From assembly GCF_014077005.1 (NCBI RefSeq), contig NZ_JACGVC010000049.1, positions 186,001 through 250,000 on the forward strand: a DNA stretch of 64,000 bases, given 5' to 3'. This stretch comes from Colwellia sp. MB3u-45. Lineage in GTDB: Bacteria > Pseudomonadota > Gammaproteobacteria > Enterobacterales > Alteromonadaceae. Below the pieces are notes generated by a model. That model saw nothing but the letters and a program-made list of their open reading frames with translations, did no database searches and was not told the DNA's origin. Below, one piece after another: positions 27,213-35,710 of this stretch (position 1 is its first letter; every line of letters begins with the position of its first letter). A program made the position numbers and the translations under genes.

Positions 27213-28672
27213 TATTTTTGTCCCGAATTAACAACAATTTGCTTGTTATTGGTTTTGTTATGGCTGTTTGCTGTATTAAGGCTGCCGATAAAAAGGTAAT
27301 TAAGCTCTAAGCCTATTTTCTGTTCTTCTACGTTCAGTGTTAGCAGGTCTATTTCAGTATTTAGCACGGCAATGCGTGAGCGAACAACTTCAGAAAAGTC
27401 ACCATCGTCGTTGGTATAGGCAGATAAAGAGGCTGCTGCTTGATCATGTATTTGAGGTAGTAACTTAACTTTATAAAGCATTTGTCGCTCTTTTAAACGC
27501 AATAACCTGCCCTTGGCACTTGAGTAAGCGCCCAATAATTGTCTGAGTAATAAAATTTTGTCAGTTTTCACCGCTTCTGTTGCAGAGACCGCTGATTGCA
27601 CTGCTTTATCTTGTCGATTATGAGTGAAAATTGGCAGATCGAACGTCACACCAACAGAAAATAAATCAGCTCGACTGCTGCCCATAGCATCGTCTGCGCG
27701 ATATCCATAGCTTGCGTTTACGCCCCATTCAGGTTGGTATTTTTGCTGCGCTAACTTAATGCCTGTTTTAGTCGCCTGAATGTTTTTTTCTAACGCCATA
27801 ACCGCAGGATGATTTGAAAAATAGGGGATTAACGCGCTAGGTTCAAGCCAGGTTTCTTTGGCGACTAACGCACGATTAATTAACTCTATTTCAGGCAGTT
27901 CTTGACTAAGCACTAACTGATGTAAAGAAAAGTCAGAAGCTAATAATACCGGTTCACCGGCACTATTTTCGCTAGAAAACTGACTCAACCATTGAGTAAG
28001 CATACCGACAAAGCCGTTTTTCTGTTGTGCCAACTGCGCTAACCTATCTTCTAAACGTGTTAGCTCTAATTGTGCTCGCACAATATCTTGTTGACGAGTT
28101 TTACCTAACGCCGACGAATAGCTTGCTGTTGCTACATCCGCTAACTGTTCGAACAACGACCTATTCTTTTCTATTAACGCCATGGTTTGTTGAACTCGAT
28201 AGGCGTCTAACCATAAACTTCCTACCGTAACCGCTACTTTTGATGCTCGGTCTTTTCTCTGATAGGGAAAAGCTTCACTTTGCGTTTTTAGTTGTTGGCT
28301 TTTAATCGCTAACGTATCTCCACGAGGAAACATTTGAGCAATACCCACCTTGGCCTGTGTCATGCCTTCTTGAGCAAAATCGAAACCGTTGGTCGGCAGG
28401 TTTGCCAAACCAATTGACACCTTGGGGTCGGGTAATGTATTTGCCGCTGTACTCATTAATTCAATGGCCTGTTGTTTATGCTTATTACCGGTTAACCAAG
28501 GGTCACTTTTTTGAGCCACTTCAATGGCTTTTTTAAAAGACAAAGCCTTACTATCAGCCAGCACGGGTAACTGAGCAGCACTAACAGTAACAACAGAAAA
28601 AGCTAAAATCGCTGCGCCAAACTTGAGACCAAACGTGAGGCCAAACTTACTGCGCTGGTTGAGTTTATTCAT
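27212..28672 (-). CDS. cusC: Outer-membrane efflux protein, TolC/CusC family
   Basis: Outer-membrane channel of the CusCBA complex. The 486 residues include a signal peptide (about 1-35, FGAAILAFSVVTVSAA), two repeats of the outer-membrane efflux coiled-coil domain (for example KAIEVAQKSDPWLTGNKHKQ and LINRALVAKETWLEP) and a C-terminal helix-rich tail. There is no lipobox cysteine of the kind found in E. coli CusC, so it is closer to CzcC-like members. It overlaps both neighbours by one base (TAATG), indicating tight translational coupling. Confidence 0.9.
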   Translation of the reverse strand: MNKLNQRSKFGLTFGLKFGAAILAFSVVTVSAAQLPVLADSKALSFKKAIEVAQKSDPWLTGNKHKQQAIELMSTAANTLPDPKVSIGLANLPTNGFDFAQEGMTQAKVGIAQMFPRGDTLAIKSQQLKTQSEAFPYQRKDRASKVAVTVGSLWLDAYRVQQTMALIEKNRSLFEQLADVATASYSSALGKTRQQDIVRAQLELTRLEDRLAQLAQQKNGFVGMLTQWLSQFSSENSAGEPVLLASDFSLHQLVLSQELPEIELINRALVAKETWLEPSALIPYFSNHPAVMALEKNIQATKTGIKLAQQKYQPEWGVNASYGYRADDAMGSSRADLFSVGVTFDLPIFTHNRQDKAVQSAVSATEAVKTDKILLLRQLLGAYSSAKGRLLRLKERQMLYKVKLLPQIHDQAAASLSAYTNDDGDFSEVVRSRIAVLNTEIDLLTLNVEEQKIGLELNYLFIGSLNTANSHNKTNNKQIVVNSGQK

Positions 28673-29214
28673 TAGAATTGTTCCTTATACGATTGAACAT
28701 AAGCATAAACTTCACTGGTACCATCTGACTTCAAAAGTAAAATTTGATATGGCTGAAACTTGTCATCAACTTCCATGCCTGGCGAACCTACAGGCATAGC
28801 AGGAACCGACAAGCCGATAACATCAACGGCCTGTGTCGCTTGCATAAATTGTTGGATAAATTTTGCTGGAACATGCCCTTCAAAAACATAACCATTGCTT
28901 GAAATAGCGGTATGACAAGAGCGATATCTGGGCGCTATGCCTTTTTCATTTTTAATAACTGAAAAATCATCATTACTGTAAACTGTTGATTCAAAGCCAT
29001 TATCATTGATGTGACTAAGCCATTTTTTACAACAACCACAGTTTGGACTTTTATAAACATCTAAGGCAATAGATGGCGACTTAAGCTTTTGAGATTTAGC
29101 CACAGCACTTGTATCAGTTTTAGTCGCAAGAGCGGTTTTATCTGAACAGCTCGCCAGCGTACAGACTACAACCAAGGTAGTGATAAGGTTTAACGTAAAT
29201 TTAGTTGAAAACAT
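28672..29214 (-). CDS. DUF411 periplasmic metal-binding protein
   Basis: 180 residues with a lipoprotein-type N-terminus (VVCTLASC, cysteine near residue 23) and a DUF411 domain. The domain begins with the CxCC motif in YKSPNCGCCKKW, continues with SCHTA and ends with the family motif VPAMPVGSPGME. DUF411 proteins are regularly found in copper resistance loci, but their reaction is not established. It is the first gene of the operon with cusCBA and is coupled to cusC by TAATG. A thioredoxin-like role in binding Cu(I) is inference. Confidence 0.88.
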   Translation of the reverse strand: MFSTKFTLNLITTLVVVCTLASCSDKTALATKTDTSAVAKSQKLKSPSIALDVYKSPNCGCCKKWLSHINDNGFESTVYSNDDFSVIKNEKGIAPRYRSCHTAISSNGYVFEGHVPAKFIQQFMQATQAVDVIGLSVPAMPVGSPGMEVDDKFQPYQILLLKSDGTSEVYAYVQSYKEQF

Positions 29215-29363
29215 AACCGCCCCAATTGGGATATTAATTAATATTTTTAATTAATTAGGTTATTTTTGATGAGGTTAGAAATACTTATACCAACACGAAA
29301 TCAAAAAGCCTAATACAGACATCGTTATAAATGCACCAAATTTTGGGCACATTTATGCTGTAT

Positions 29364-29843
29364 TTAGCTTAATATTGGCGGACGATATAATGATCTAGCT
29401 GGTTGGCTTAACGCCAAAGTAGAATAGGAAAGTATTTTAGAGGGTAGATCAGCGATCGGTGTATTGCCCGATACGCCCTTCATGAGAGCAGCAACACTTG
29501 AGCAGCCCCCCATATAGCAGTTGCATACTTGAGCACAACAATCTTCGGTTGATTCTGTTGTATTATCAACCGCATCACCAGACATATTATGGTTGCTGTG
29601 AGCTGTCATCGGCATATTATGTGACTGTGCTGCTACTTTTACTTGCTCACTCATTCCTGCCATAGCCATCATTTGATAAGGCATAATAGTAGACGCCATT
29701 GCCTGACCCACAAAGGTCAAACATACTAACAATACCATTAATGTTTTAGAGCAGTGTAAAGTCACAAGTAACCAGCCGAAGATTATACTGAGATAATGTT
29801 CGCATAACTTCTGTTTATATTCAATGCAATAAATAGTTTTCAC
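29364..29843 (-). CDS. Small secreted Met/Cys/His-rich protein of the copper island
   Basis: Up to 159 residues from a GTG at 29843; an ATG at 29738 would give 124 residues and begin directly with a signal peptide (MVLLVCLTFVGQAMAS). Neither start has a good ribosome-binding site. The mature part is rich in Met and His (MMAMAGM, HNMPMTAHSNHNMSG), then has a cysteine cluster CCAQVCNCYMGGC and ends in SLYRPPILS, as in small CopL/DUF2946-like proteins. It is transcribed away from the two-component genes and toward DUF411-cusCBA. A copper-binding role is likely; the family is uncertain. Confidence 0.7.
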   Translation of the reverse strand: MKTIYCIEYKQKLCEHYLSIIFGWLLVTLHCSKTLMVLLVCLTFVGQAMASTIMPYQMMAMAGMSEQVKVAAQSHNMPMTAHSNHNMSGDAVDNTTESTEDCCAQVCNCYMGGCSSVAALMKGVSGNTPIADLPSKILSYSTLALSQPARSLYRPPILS

Positions 29844-29959
29844 CTAGATAGAAATCGAATATTTTCCTTATGCCCCCTATCCTTTCATCATATTTTCTAT
29901 CAACAAGTTCCAGCTATCAAGTGGCCGTTATTAAAAATTTATTGTAAACACCACAAGAA

Positions 29960-29986
29960 TTTAAGTGAAAATCAGCCAATCTTAAG
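29960..29986 (+). promoter_or_regulatory. Candidate autoregulatory half-sites before the response regulator
   Basis: TTTAAG (29960-29965) and a perfect CTTAAG (29981-29986), the half-site found in the operators at 32311 and 35647. The spacing of 21 bp is about two turns, but the site one turn upstream is poorly conserved. Autoregulation is plausible, not shown. Confidence 0.45.
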
Positions 29987-30012
29987 TTTTTTCTGGTATC
30001 TTTTATTTAATA

Positions 30013-30702
30013 ATGTTTCTGTGTTGCGGATTACCCTTGAAAGTTTTAATTATAGAAGATTCAACGTCTCTAAGAAGAAGTTTAAAAATTGGCTTATCGA
30101 ACCTAGGTTATACCGTTGATGACACCGGAGACGGCTCAGAAGGTTTAAGCATGGCTTTGTCGGGTGACTATTCTCTTTTGATACTTGATTTAATGCTGCC
30201 CACTGTTGATGGCACCGCCATATTAAAGGCTATTCGCAAAGCCAATAAAGAACTGAAAGTGTTAATATTATCTGCGCGAGACCTCACCGAAGACAAAGTT
30301 CAAGGCTTACTTAATGGTGCTGACGATTATCTCACTAAACCCTTTTCATTCGATGAACTGCATGTTCGTCTACTTTGCCTCATGCGCAGAGGCGCTTTAA
30401 AGGTCAATGACAGTAAAATTATTATCGGCTCATTTGCCTTAGACCTGCATTTAAAACAATTATTTTGTGACTCAATAGATACCAATTTAACCCCTAATGA
30501 GTATAAATTGGTTGAATGTTTATTCACTAATCAAGGTAAAGTGATATCACCTGAAAAATTAAGTGAATATTTAGCCGGTCAATATGATGCTGTTGCTAAA
30601 AATTCAATCGAAGCACATCTATCAAGCGCCAGAAAAAAAGTAAAACTACTCGGACATGACCTGCCTATTAAAACTAAACGTGGCTTCGGTTATTTTTGTT
30701 GA
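30013..30702 (+). CDS. OmpR/PmrA-type response regulator
   Basis: 229 residues: receiver domain (about 9-122) with acidic pocket EDS, phospho-acceptor Asp59 in LLILDLMLP and the lysine in YLTKPFSFDEL, then a winged-helix DNA-binding domain ending IKTKRGFGYFC. ATG 30013 has no Shine-Dalgarno; a TTG at 30037 (LKVLIIED) after GGATTACCC would give a start more typical of the family. It is followed 10 bp later by its kinase. Closeness to eptA-dgkA and the PmrA-box-like sites argue for a PmrA-like role, but copper-island genes lie on the other side, so a CusR-like role is the alternative. Confidence 0.88.
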   Translation: MFLCCGLPLKVLIIEDSTSLRRSLKIGLSNLGYTVDDTGDGSEGLSMALSGDYSLLILDLMLPTVDGTAILKAIRKANKELKVLILSARDLTEDKVQGLLNGADDYLTKPFSFDELHVRLLCLMRRGALKVNDSKIIIGSFALDLHLKQLFCDSIDTNLTPNEYKLVECLFTNQGKVISPEKLSEYLAGQYDAVAKNSIEAHLSSARKKVKLLGHDLPIKTKRGFGYFC

Positions 30703-30711
30703 GACCCGTGA

Positions 30712-32154
30712 ATGATTTCGATTAAGAAAAAGTTAAGCCGTTATATATCCATTTCAATATCCATATTATTGGTCTCTATTTTAATGCTTACCGACCTTGC
30801 TGTTGATACCTGGATCAGTGGCGAGTTTGATCTAGCTATGATCAACAAAGCTGGCTTACTCACTACATTAGTCAGTGAAGACACCCACGAAATTGACTTT
30901 GATTTTGCTGATGAATTCATGCCTGAATTTTCCGGTATTAATGACCCCGAATATTTCCAATTATGGCTAGATAATAAGGTTTTCGAGCGTTCTAAAACCC
31001 TAGATCTCTTTGATATTAATCAGCTACCTAGAGTAGACCTTGCCGGTAATAACTCATCAATAACTGACATTGTTTTACCTGACGGTCGCTCTGGAAGAAT
31101 GTATTTTGCAAAATTTAAACCGCAAATTGATAGTGATGTCAGGGAAAGTCAAGGACTAACAAAAGCCCAGTTCGTAAAACAACAAAAGCCGATGGAGCTC
31201 GCTTATGCCATCAGTAACGAAGGCGTAAATCAAATTCTTTGGTTTGTAGATATAATTTTTATTTTCACTTCAATTAGCGCTATTATCGCCGTAAGGTTTA
31301 TTGTTTTTAATGTGGTTGAACGCGGTTTAAGACCAATTGAACAATTGAATATTGAACTAAAACAAATCAATTTAAATTCTACCGTTAGCACGATAGACAC
31401 CACTAATTTGCCAAAAGAACTCATGGCTATTGCCCACGGTATCAACCACTTTATAAGTGAAAATAAAGTGCTTTATTCCAGAGAAAAAAGAGTCACCTCA
31501 GATATTGCCCATGAGTTAAAAACCCCAATCGCAGAATTACTCAGCCTGAGTGAAGTCGCGATAAAGTTTCCGCATGAAAAACAATTAACAGAAAGTTTCA
31601 AGACTGATGTGCTTACTATTACAGAGCGTTTGCGCAACATTGTAAATGGCATACTTCTGCTACAAAAAAGTACCAATAATGCGACCTTAGAAAAGCAACA
31701 GGTTAATGTAGAAATACTACTAAATTCAGTCATCATGAGAGAAAAAAAAGCCAATAGAGTCGTTAATGTTAACTTTGATAAGTCATGTGAATATGTTTAT
31801 ACCAATGAGTTCGCTTTAACGACTATTATGAGCAACCTTATGAACAATGCTTTGTTTTATAGCCCAGCCTCAAGCTCAGTAAACGTTACTGTTGAAGCTC
31901 ATTCACACAATAATCAGGTCATGATAAAAGTGTCTAATCTCAGTAAACATGATTACGCTGAAAAAGACCTAGCGCTGTTTTTTGAACCTTTATGGCAGAA
32001 AGATTCATCACGAACATCAGCAGAAAGATATGGCTTGGGTTTAGCGATTGTTAAATCTTATTGTGAGAGTATCTCTGCCCATTTAAATGTCGCTATGTCG
32101 GCAGATAAAGAGCTTACCTTTACTATTATATTATCAACAACAGCCGTGGTTTAA
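30712..32154 (+). CDS. Sensor histidine kinase partner of the OmpR-type regulator
   Basis: 480 residues: membrane helix about 12-32, periplasmic sensor of about 140 residues containing FADEFMPEF and YFQLWLDNKVFERSKTL (a 2CSK_N/PmrB/QseC-like pattern), second helix about 175-200, HAMP-like linker, phospho-acceptor His267 in AHELKTPIAELL, and an ATPase domain with the N-box LMNNALFYSP and G-box YGLGLAIVKS. The gene begins 10 bp after the regulator. The signal is unknown; in PmrB-like kinases it is metal ions, low pH or cationic peptides. Confidence 0.9.
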   Translation: MISIKKKLSRYISISISILLVSILMLTDLAVDTWISGEFDLAMINKAGLLTTLVSEDTHEIDFDFADEFMPEFSGINDPEYFQLWLDNKVFERSKTLDLFDINQLPRVDLAGNNSSITDIVLPDGRSGRMYFAKFKPQIDSDVRESQGLTKAQFVKQQKPMELAYAISNEGVNQILWFVDIIFIFTSISAIIAVRFIVFNVVERGLRPIEQLNIELKQINLNSTVSTIDTTNLPKELMAIAHGINHFISENKVLYSREKRVTSDIAHELKTPIAELLSLSEVAIKFPHEKQLTESFKTDVLTITERLRNIVNGILLLQKSTNNATLEKQQVNVEILLNSVIMREKKANRVVNVNFDKSCEYVYTNEFALTTIMSNLMNNALFYSPASSSVNVTVEAHSHNNQVMIKVSNLSKHDYAEKDLALFFEPLWQKDSSRTSAERYGLGLAIVKSYCESISAHLNVAMSADKELTFTIILSTTAVV

Positions 32155-32282
32155 TTATTATTTTTATCAGCTTTAATATAATGTTTCGTGCACAAAGCAC
32201 AGATATTGTAATAGGCCACGCTCTTCATGATAACAAGCAGTAACCTTTCACCATTTACACTTAATTTTTTATACAATATTCA

Positions 32283-32341
32283 GTTTAATCTAAGCTAATG
32301 TTCAGGTTAGCCTAAGGTTATCTTAAGTTTACTTTTATAAT
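32283..32341 (+). promoter_or_regulatory. Phased 11-bp operator and promoter of eptA
   Basis: Five direct repeats of 11 bp run from 32283 to 32337, roughly GKTTANYYTAA. The inner pair gives CCTAAG (32311) and CTTAAG (32322) separated by 5 bp, close to the PmrA box YTTAAK-N5-YTTAAK. A perfect -10 box TATAAT follows at 32336-32341, 8 bp after the last half-site, so a bound regulator would replace a poor -35. The eptA start is 30 bp further on. Confidence 0.8.
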
Positions 32342-32370
32342 ATAGCGACACTTGTTAATAGGTGTCTCAC

Positions 32371-34059
32371 ATGAATAAATTTATCGCGTACTTTAAAAAC
32401 TTAACACTAACAACCAACCAGTTGTTATTCTTCACTTGCTGTTATATTGCACTGATATTGAACTTACCTTTTTTAGTAAAAACAGCGGGCGTAATTACCG
32501 CGTTAGATAACTATAATCTGTTGTTTTTAATGTCACTACCCATATTTTTACTCTCTTTAAGTATTGTGATTCAAGGGGTTTTTTCATTTCGATGGCTAAC
32601 CAAACCGCTACTTATTACGACAGTGATGATTTCATCTTTGATATTTTATGGCACCATTACTTACGGTATCGTCTTTGATTACGGTATGGTGCAAAATACT
32701 GTTGAAACCGATTCAGCCGAAGCCTTATCTTACGTTAACCTTTACGCCATCTTATTTTTCTTGATTTTTGGTGTTATCCCCTCACTGATCATCTATACGA
32801 TTAAATTAACTTATAAGCCTTTCTTTACAGAGTTATTAAGCCGAGTAAAAATGATCACCCTTAGCTTTGGCGCAGCATTTTTAATTGCCAGTGTATTTTA
32901 TTCAAATTATGCTTCGGTTGGCCGAAATAATAAAGAACTGCTGGGTTATGTTACACCGTATAAACTGCTAGATGCGTCATATAAATTTGTTAGAAATCAA
33001 TACTTTTATCCACCTTTACAATTTAAGATCTTAGACACAGCTCCTGTAATCATCCGCGATAATACTCGCCGGCATGTCACGGTAATGGTGTTAGGAGAGA
33101 CCGCGCGTGCACAAAGCTTCTCACTGAACGGTTATGCAAAACCTACCAATCAATATACAGAAAAACAAGGGGTTATATCTTTCTCACAAATGAGTTCATG
33201 TGGAACAGCTACCGCAGTTTCGGTCCCCTGTATGTTCTCAAGATTAAACAAAAATAATTATGATAAGCGTATCGCAACCGCTCAACAAAATGCCATAGAC
33301 CTGATACATTTAGCCGGTGCTGACGTTTTATGGATCAGTAATAATAATGGTAGTTGTAAAGGTGTTTGTACCCGAGTAAAAACTGAACAAATTGAACCTG
33401 ATAAATCTAACCCCTTGTGTGATGGTGAGTATTGCTATGATGAGGCGCTATTAGCCCCATTAAAAAATAAACTAAAGACATTAAGCCATGAGAACACCCT
33501 CATTGTATTACATATGATCGGCTCTCATGGGCCAACCTATTTCAAAAGGTATCCAAAAGAAAAAGGTGTCTTTGCACCAGACTGTCAACGCAGTGACATT
33601 CAAAACTGTAGCCAAGAGCAACTGATTAATACTTATGACAATACCATTGCTTATACTGATCTAGTACTCTCAAAAATTATTAATGAATTAAGTGGCTTAG
33701 ATAAAAAAGATGACATTGAAACATCATTACTTTATATTTCAGATCATGGTGAATCACTGGGTGAAAATGGGGTATATTTACATGGTTTACCTTATGCGTT
33801 TGCACCGGAAGAACAAACTCACGTGCCCATGATCTACTGGACGGATAAAATACAAACTGACTTTAATCGCCAATGTTTAAATGCTTTGGCAAAATCGCCG
33901 ATAAGTCATGATAATGTTTTCGATACCTTATTGAGTATCATGTCGGTTAAAACAACAGCCTATCGCATTGAAAGTGATCCCTTCATTGATTGTAAATCGC
34001 AACAGGCGATAGCCCGCACCACAGTATCAACCTCATTAGAAATGGAGCTAGCAGACTAG
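32371..34059 (+). CDS. eptA: Lipid A phosphoethanolamine transferase, EptA/MCR family
   Basis: Transfers phosphoethanolamine from phosphatidylethanolamine to lipid A at the outer face of the inner membrane, lowering affinity for polymyxins. The 562 residues have five N-terminal membrane helices (to about residue 180) and a periplasmic alkaline-phosphatase-like domain: metal-ligand motif MVLGETARAQ, catalytic Thr279 in SSCGTATAVSVPCMFS, and metal-binding SDHGESLGENG plus YLHG. ATG 32371 follows AGGTG by six bases and is preferred over a GTG at 32362. Its stop overlaps the dgkA start. Confidence 0.95.
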   Translation: MNKFIAYFKNLTLTTNQLLFFTCCYIALILNLPFLVKTAGVITALDNYNLLFLMSLPIFLLSLSIVIQGVFSFRWLTKPLLITTVMISSLIFYGTITYGIVFDYGMVQNTVETDSAEALSYVNLYAILFFLIFGVIPSLIIYTIKLTYKPFFTELLSRVKMITLSFGAAFLIASVFYSNYASVGRNNKELLGYVTPYKLLDASYKFVRNQYFYPPLQFKILDTAPVIIRDNTRRHVTVMVLGETARAQSFSLNGYAKPTNQYTEKQGVISFSQMSSCGTATAVSVPCMFSRLNKNNYDKRIATAQQNAIDLIHLAGADVLWISNNNGSCKGVCTRVKTEQIEPDKSNPLCDGEYCYDEALLAPLKNKLKTLSHENTLIVLHMIGSHGPTYFKRYPKEKGVFAPDCQRSDIQNCSQEQLINTYDNTIAYTDLVLSKIINELSGLDKKDDIETSLLYISDHGESLGENGVYLHGLPYAFAPEEQTHVPMIYWTDKIQTDFNRQCLNALAKSPISHDNVFDTLLSIMSVKTTAYRIESDPFIDCKSQQAIARTTVSTSLEMELAD

Positions 34060-34424
34060 TGTTTGACAATAAAAATAAGCCTAAGGGCATCCAAAGAATA
34101 GTATTAGCCTCATTGAACTCGTTTAGAGCTTTCAAATGGTTATATCAAAATGAATCAGCATTTAGGCAAGAACTGTTACTGCTGTTTATTGCTATACCGG
34201 TATCTTTTATATTTGATATAAGTGCCAAAGAGCAAGTTACCTTAATACTTGCTGTACTCTTCATACTATTTACCGAGATCATCAATACCGCCATTGAAGC
34301 GGTAGTAGACCGTGTAGGCTTAGAGATTCATCCCTTATCGGGTCTTGCAAAAGATTTAGGCTCAGCGGCGGTATTTATTAGTCTTATTGTCGCCAGCAGT
34401 ATTTGGCTAGTAGTATTACTTTAA
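34059..34424 (+). CDS. dgkA: Diacylglycerol kinase
   Basis: Small integral membrane kinase that rephosphorylates diacylglycerol, the by-product of phosphoethanolamine transfer from phospholipid. The 121 residues form three membrane helices, with the conserved EIINTAIEAVVDRVG segment carrying the catalytic glutamates. It begins with GTG at 34059, overlapping the eptA stop as TAGTG, so the two are coupled. The eptA-dgkA pair is the arrangement also known next to several MCR-type genes. A strong hairpin ends the unit. Confidence 0.95.
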   Translation: MFDNKNKPKGIQRIVLASLNSFRAFKWLYQNESAFRQELLLLFIAIPVSFIFDISAKEQVTLILAVLFILFTEIINTAIEAVVDRVGLEIHPLSGLAKDLGSAAVFISLIVASSIWLVVLL

Positions 34425-34432
34425 AAGCTGAT

Positions 34433-34473
34433 ACGTTAATAAAAGGGTTGCAGTAGCAGCCTTTTATTAACGT
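34433..34473 (+). terminator. Hairpin after eptA-dgkA
   Basis: 14-bp perfect outer stem ACGTTAATAAAAGG / CCTTTTATTAACGT, extended inward by a TTGC/GCAG region around loop AGTA. It starts 9 bp past the dgkA stop. The descending arm includes TTTT but no long T-run follows. Confidence 0.75.
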
Positions 34474-34751
34474 AATTATCTGGCTGTGATGAACAGACTA
34501 TTATTTAATAATTGCTTTCAGGCGACCAATAAACCTAGGTAATAAGGTTTATAATGACCTTATTTGAGTAAAGCAGTTCAATGCTATTATTTAAATTTAA
34601 TCGGGCTTTAATCATATTTAAACACTCTATTCAAATCTATATTTCAAGCCACCATTTTAAGCCACTAGTTGAAGCTATAATTTGAAACAATAATTACCTT
34701 ATACTGATTTCATATGTTATGTTGTTTAGTGCAATATTTATCTAATGAGAT
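34474..34751. other. Non-coding stretch before the solute-binding-like gene
   Basis: AT-rich, with no supported gene and no copy of the CTTAAG half-site. Two similar 12-bp words (TTTCAAGCCACC and TTTTAAGCCACT) occur near 34647 and 34661. It presumably holds the promoter of the next gene. Confidence 0.4.
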
Positions 34752-34763
34752 TTGGTTTTATTG

Positions 34764-35489
34764 ATGTTTAAACATAATGCTTGTTACAAATTTACTTTAG
34801 TTATATTACTAAGCTTGTTGATACCAAATCATTCATTTGCCGCAGTAAAAACATTAACTTGTGCTACAACTCATTATCCTCCTTACACCATTTTTGACCA
34901 ATCTAACGACCGCTTTACTGGTTTAGATATGGCCATCATTGACCCTGTATTTAAACAACTTAATTATGACGTCAAGATAGTTAATATACCTTGGGCTAGA
35001 CTTAAAAAAGAAATCAAAAAAAACACCTATGATTGTTATTTCTCCTTAGCAAAACTTAAAGACAGAGAGCAATTTCTAGAATATTCGAATAAACCAACGC
35101 ATATCAGTAGGATATCGATATTTTACCCCGAAAATTTACAGACCAGTGATTTATCAGGTAAAAAAGTTGGAGTTTATCGAGGTATAAATTTTCATCAAGA
35201 TATTCTCTCGTTTAACGGTTTACGAACTTCTGATTTTCATGAACTACCATCAAACGAAGTGCTGTTTCAAATGCTGAGCCTTAAAAGACTTGATGCAGTC
35301 GTGACCAGTAAAGTTGTTGGGAAATATATTTTACAAAATCAATATGTCGATTTTAAAGTCGAGGTTTTAGACATAGCCGAATACAAGTTACCCGTATATT
35401 TAGCCTTTAAAAAAGGTGTGATCGATATAAATCGTGTCAATACAGTACTGTTAAAAGTAATAAACTCACTTAAGCCTGTCCCTAAATAA
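34764..35489 (+). CDS. Periplasmic solute-binding protein family 3-like
   Basis: From ATG 34764 (an upstream TTG at 34752 is possible) it encodes 241 residues: signal peptide (about 1-28, LIPNHSFAA) followed by an amino-acid-binding-type (SBP_bac_3) domain with TLTCATTHYPPYTIFDQ, GLDMAIIDPVFKQLNY and LSGKKVGVYRGINF. No ABC permease or ATPase genes are nearby; stand-alone members are common in Alteromonadales and their ligands are mostly unknown. It lies between eptA-dgkA and the LTA-synthase-like gene but lacks the shared operator. Confidence 0.8.
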   Translation: MFKHNACYKFTLVILLSLLIPNHSFAAVKTLTCATTHYPPYTIFDQSNDRFTGLDMAIIDPVFKQLNYDVKIVNIPWARLKKEIKKNTYDCYFSLAKLKDREQFLEYSNKPTHISRISIFYPENLQTSDLSGKKVGVYRGINFHQDILSFNGLRTSDFHELPSNEVLFQMLSLKRLDAVVTSKVVGKYILQNQYVDFKVEVLDIAEYKLPVYLAFKKGVIDINRVNTVLLKVINSLKPVPK

Positions 35490-35640
35490 TATAATTTTTA
35501 AAATATTCTCAACCCTCATCTTCCAAAATTCTATGCTAAGTATTTATTGCAAAGTAAATACAAAATAAGTAGATTAAGCTTTAGTCAACCTGTTTTTCGT
35601 TAAAAAGTGTAACAATTGTAACTAAAATAGCGCGCTTTCA

Positions 35641-35673
35641 GTTTAAATTAAGCGTCTCTTAAGTTTCATCTTT
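35641..35673 (+). promoter_or_regulatory. PmrA-box-like operator before the LTA-synthase-like gene
   Basis: Three 11-bp repeats like those at eptA. The core pair ATTAAG (35647) and CTTAAG (35658) is separated by CGTCT. The bases after it (TTTCATCT, then TTTAAAGT) place a -10-like box at the same distance as in the eptA promoter. It lies 38 bp upstream of the coding region. Confidence 0.7.
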
Positions 35674-35710
35674 TAAAGTAGCAGCGTCCTCTATTAGCGG
35701 TATTGAAACG

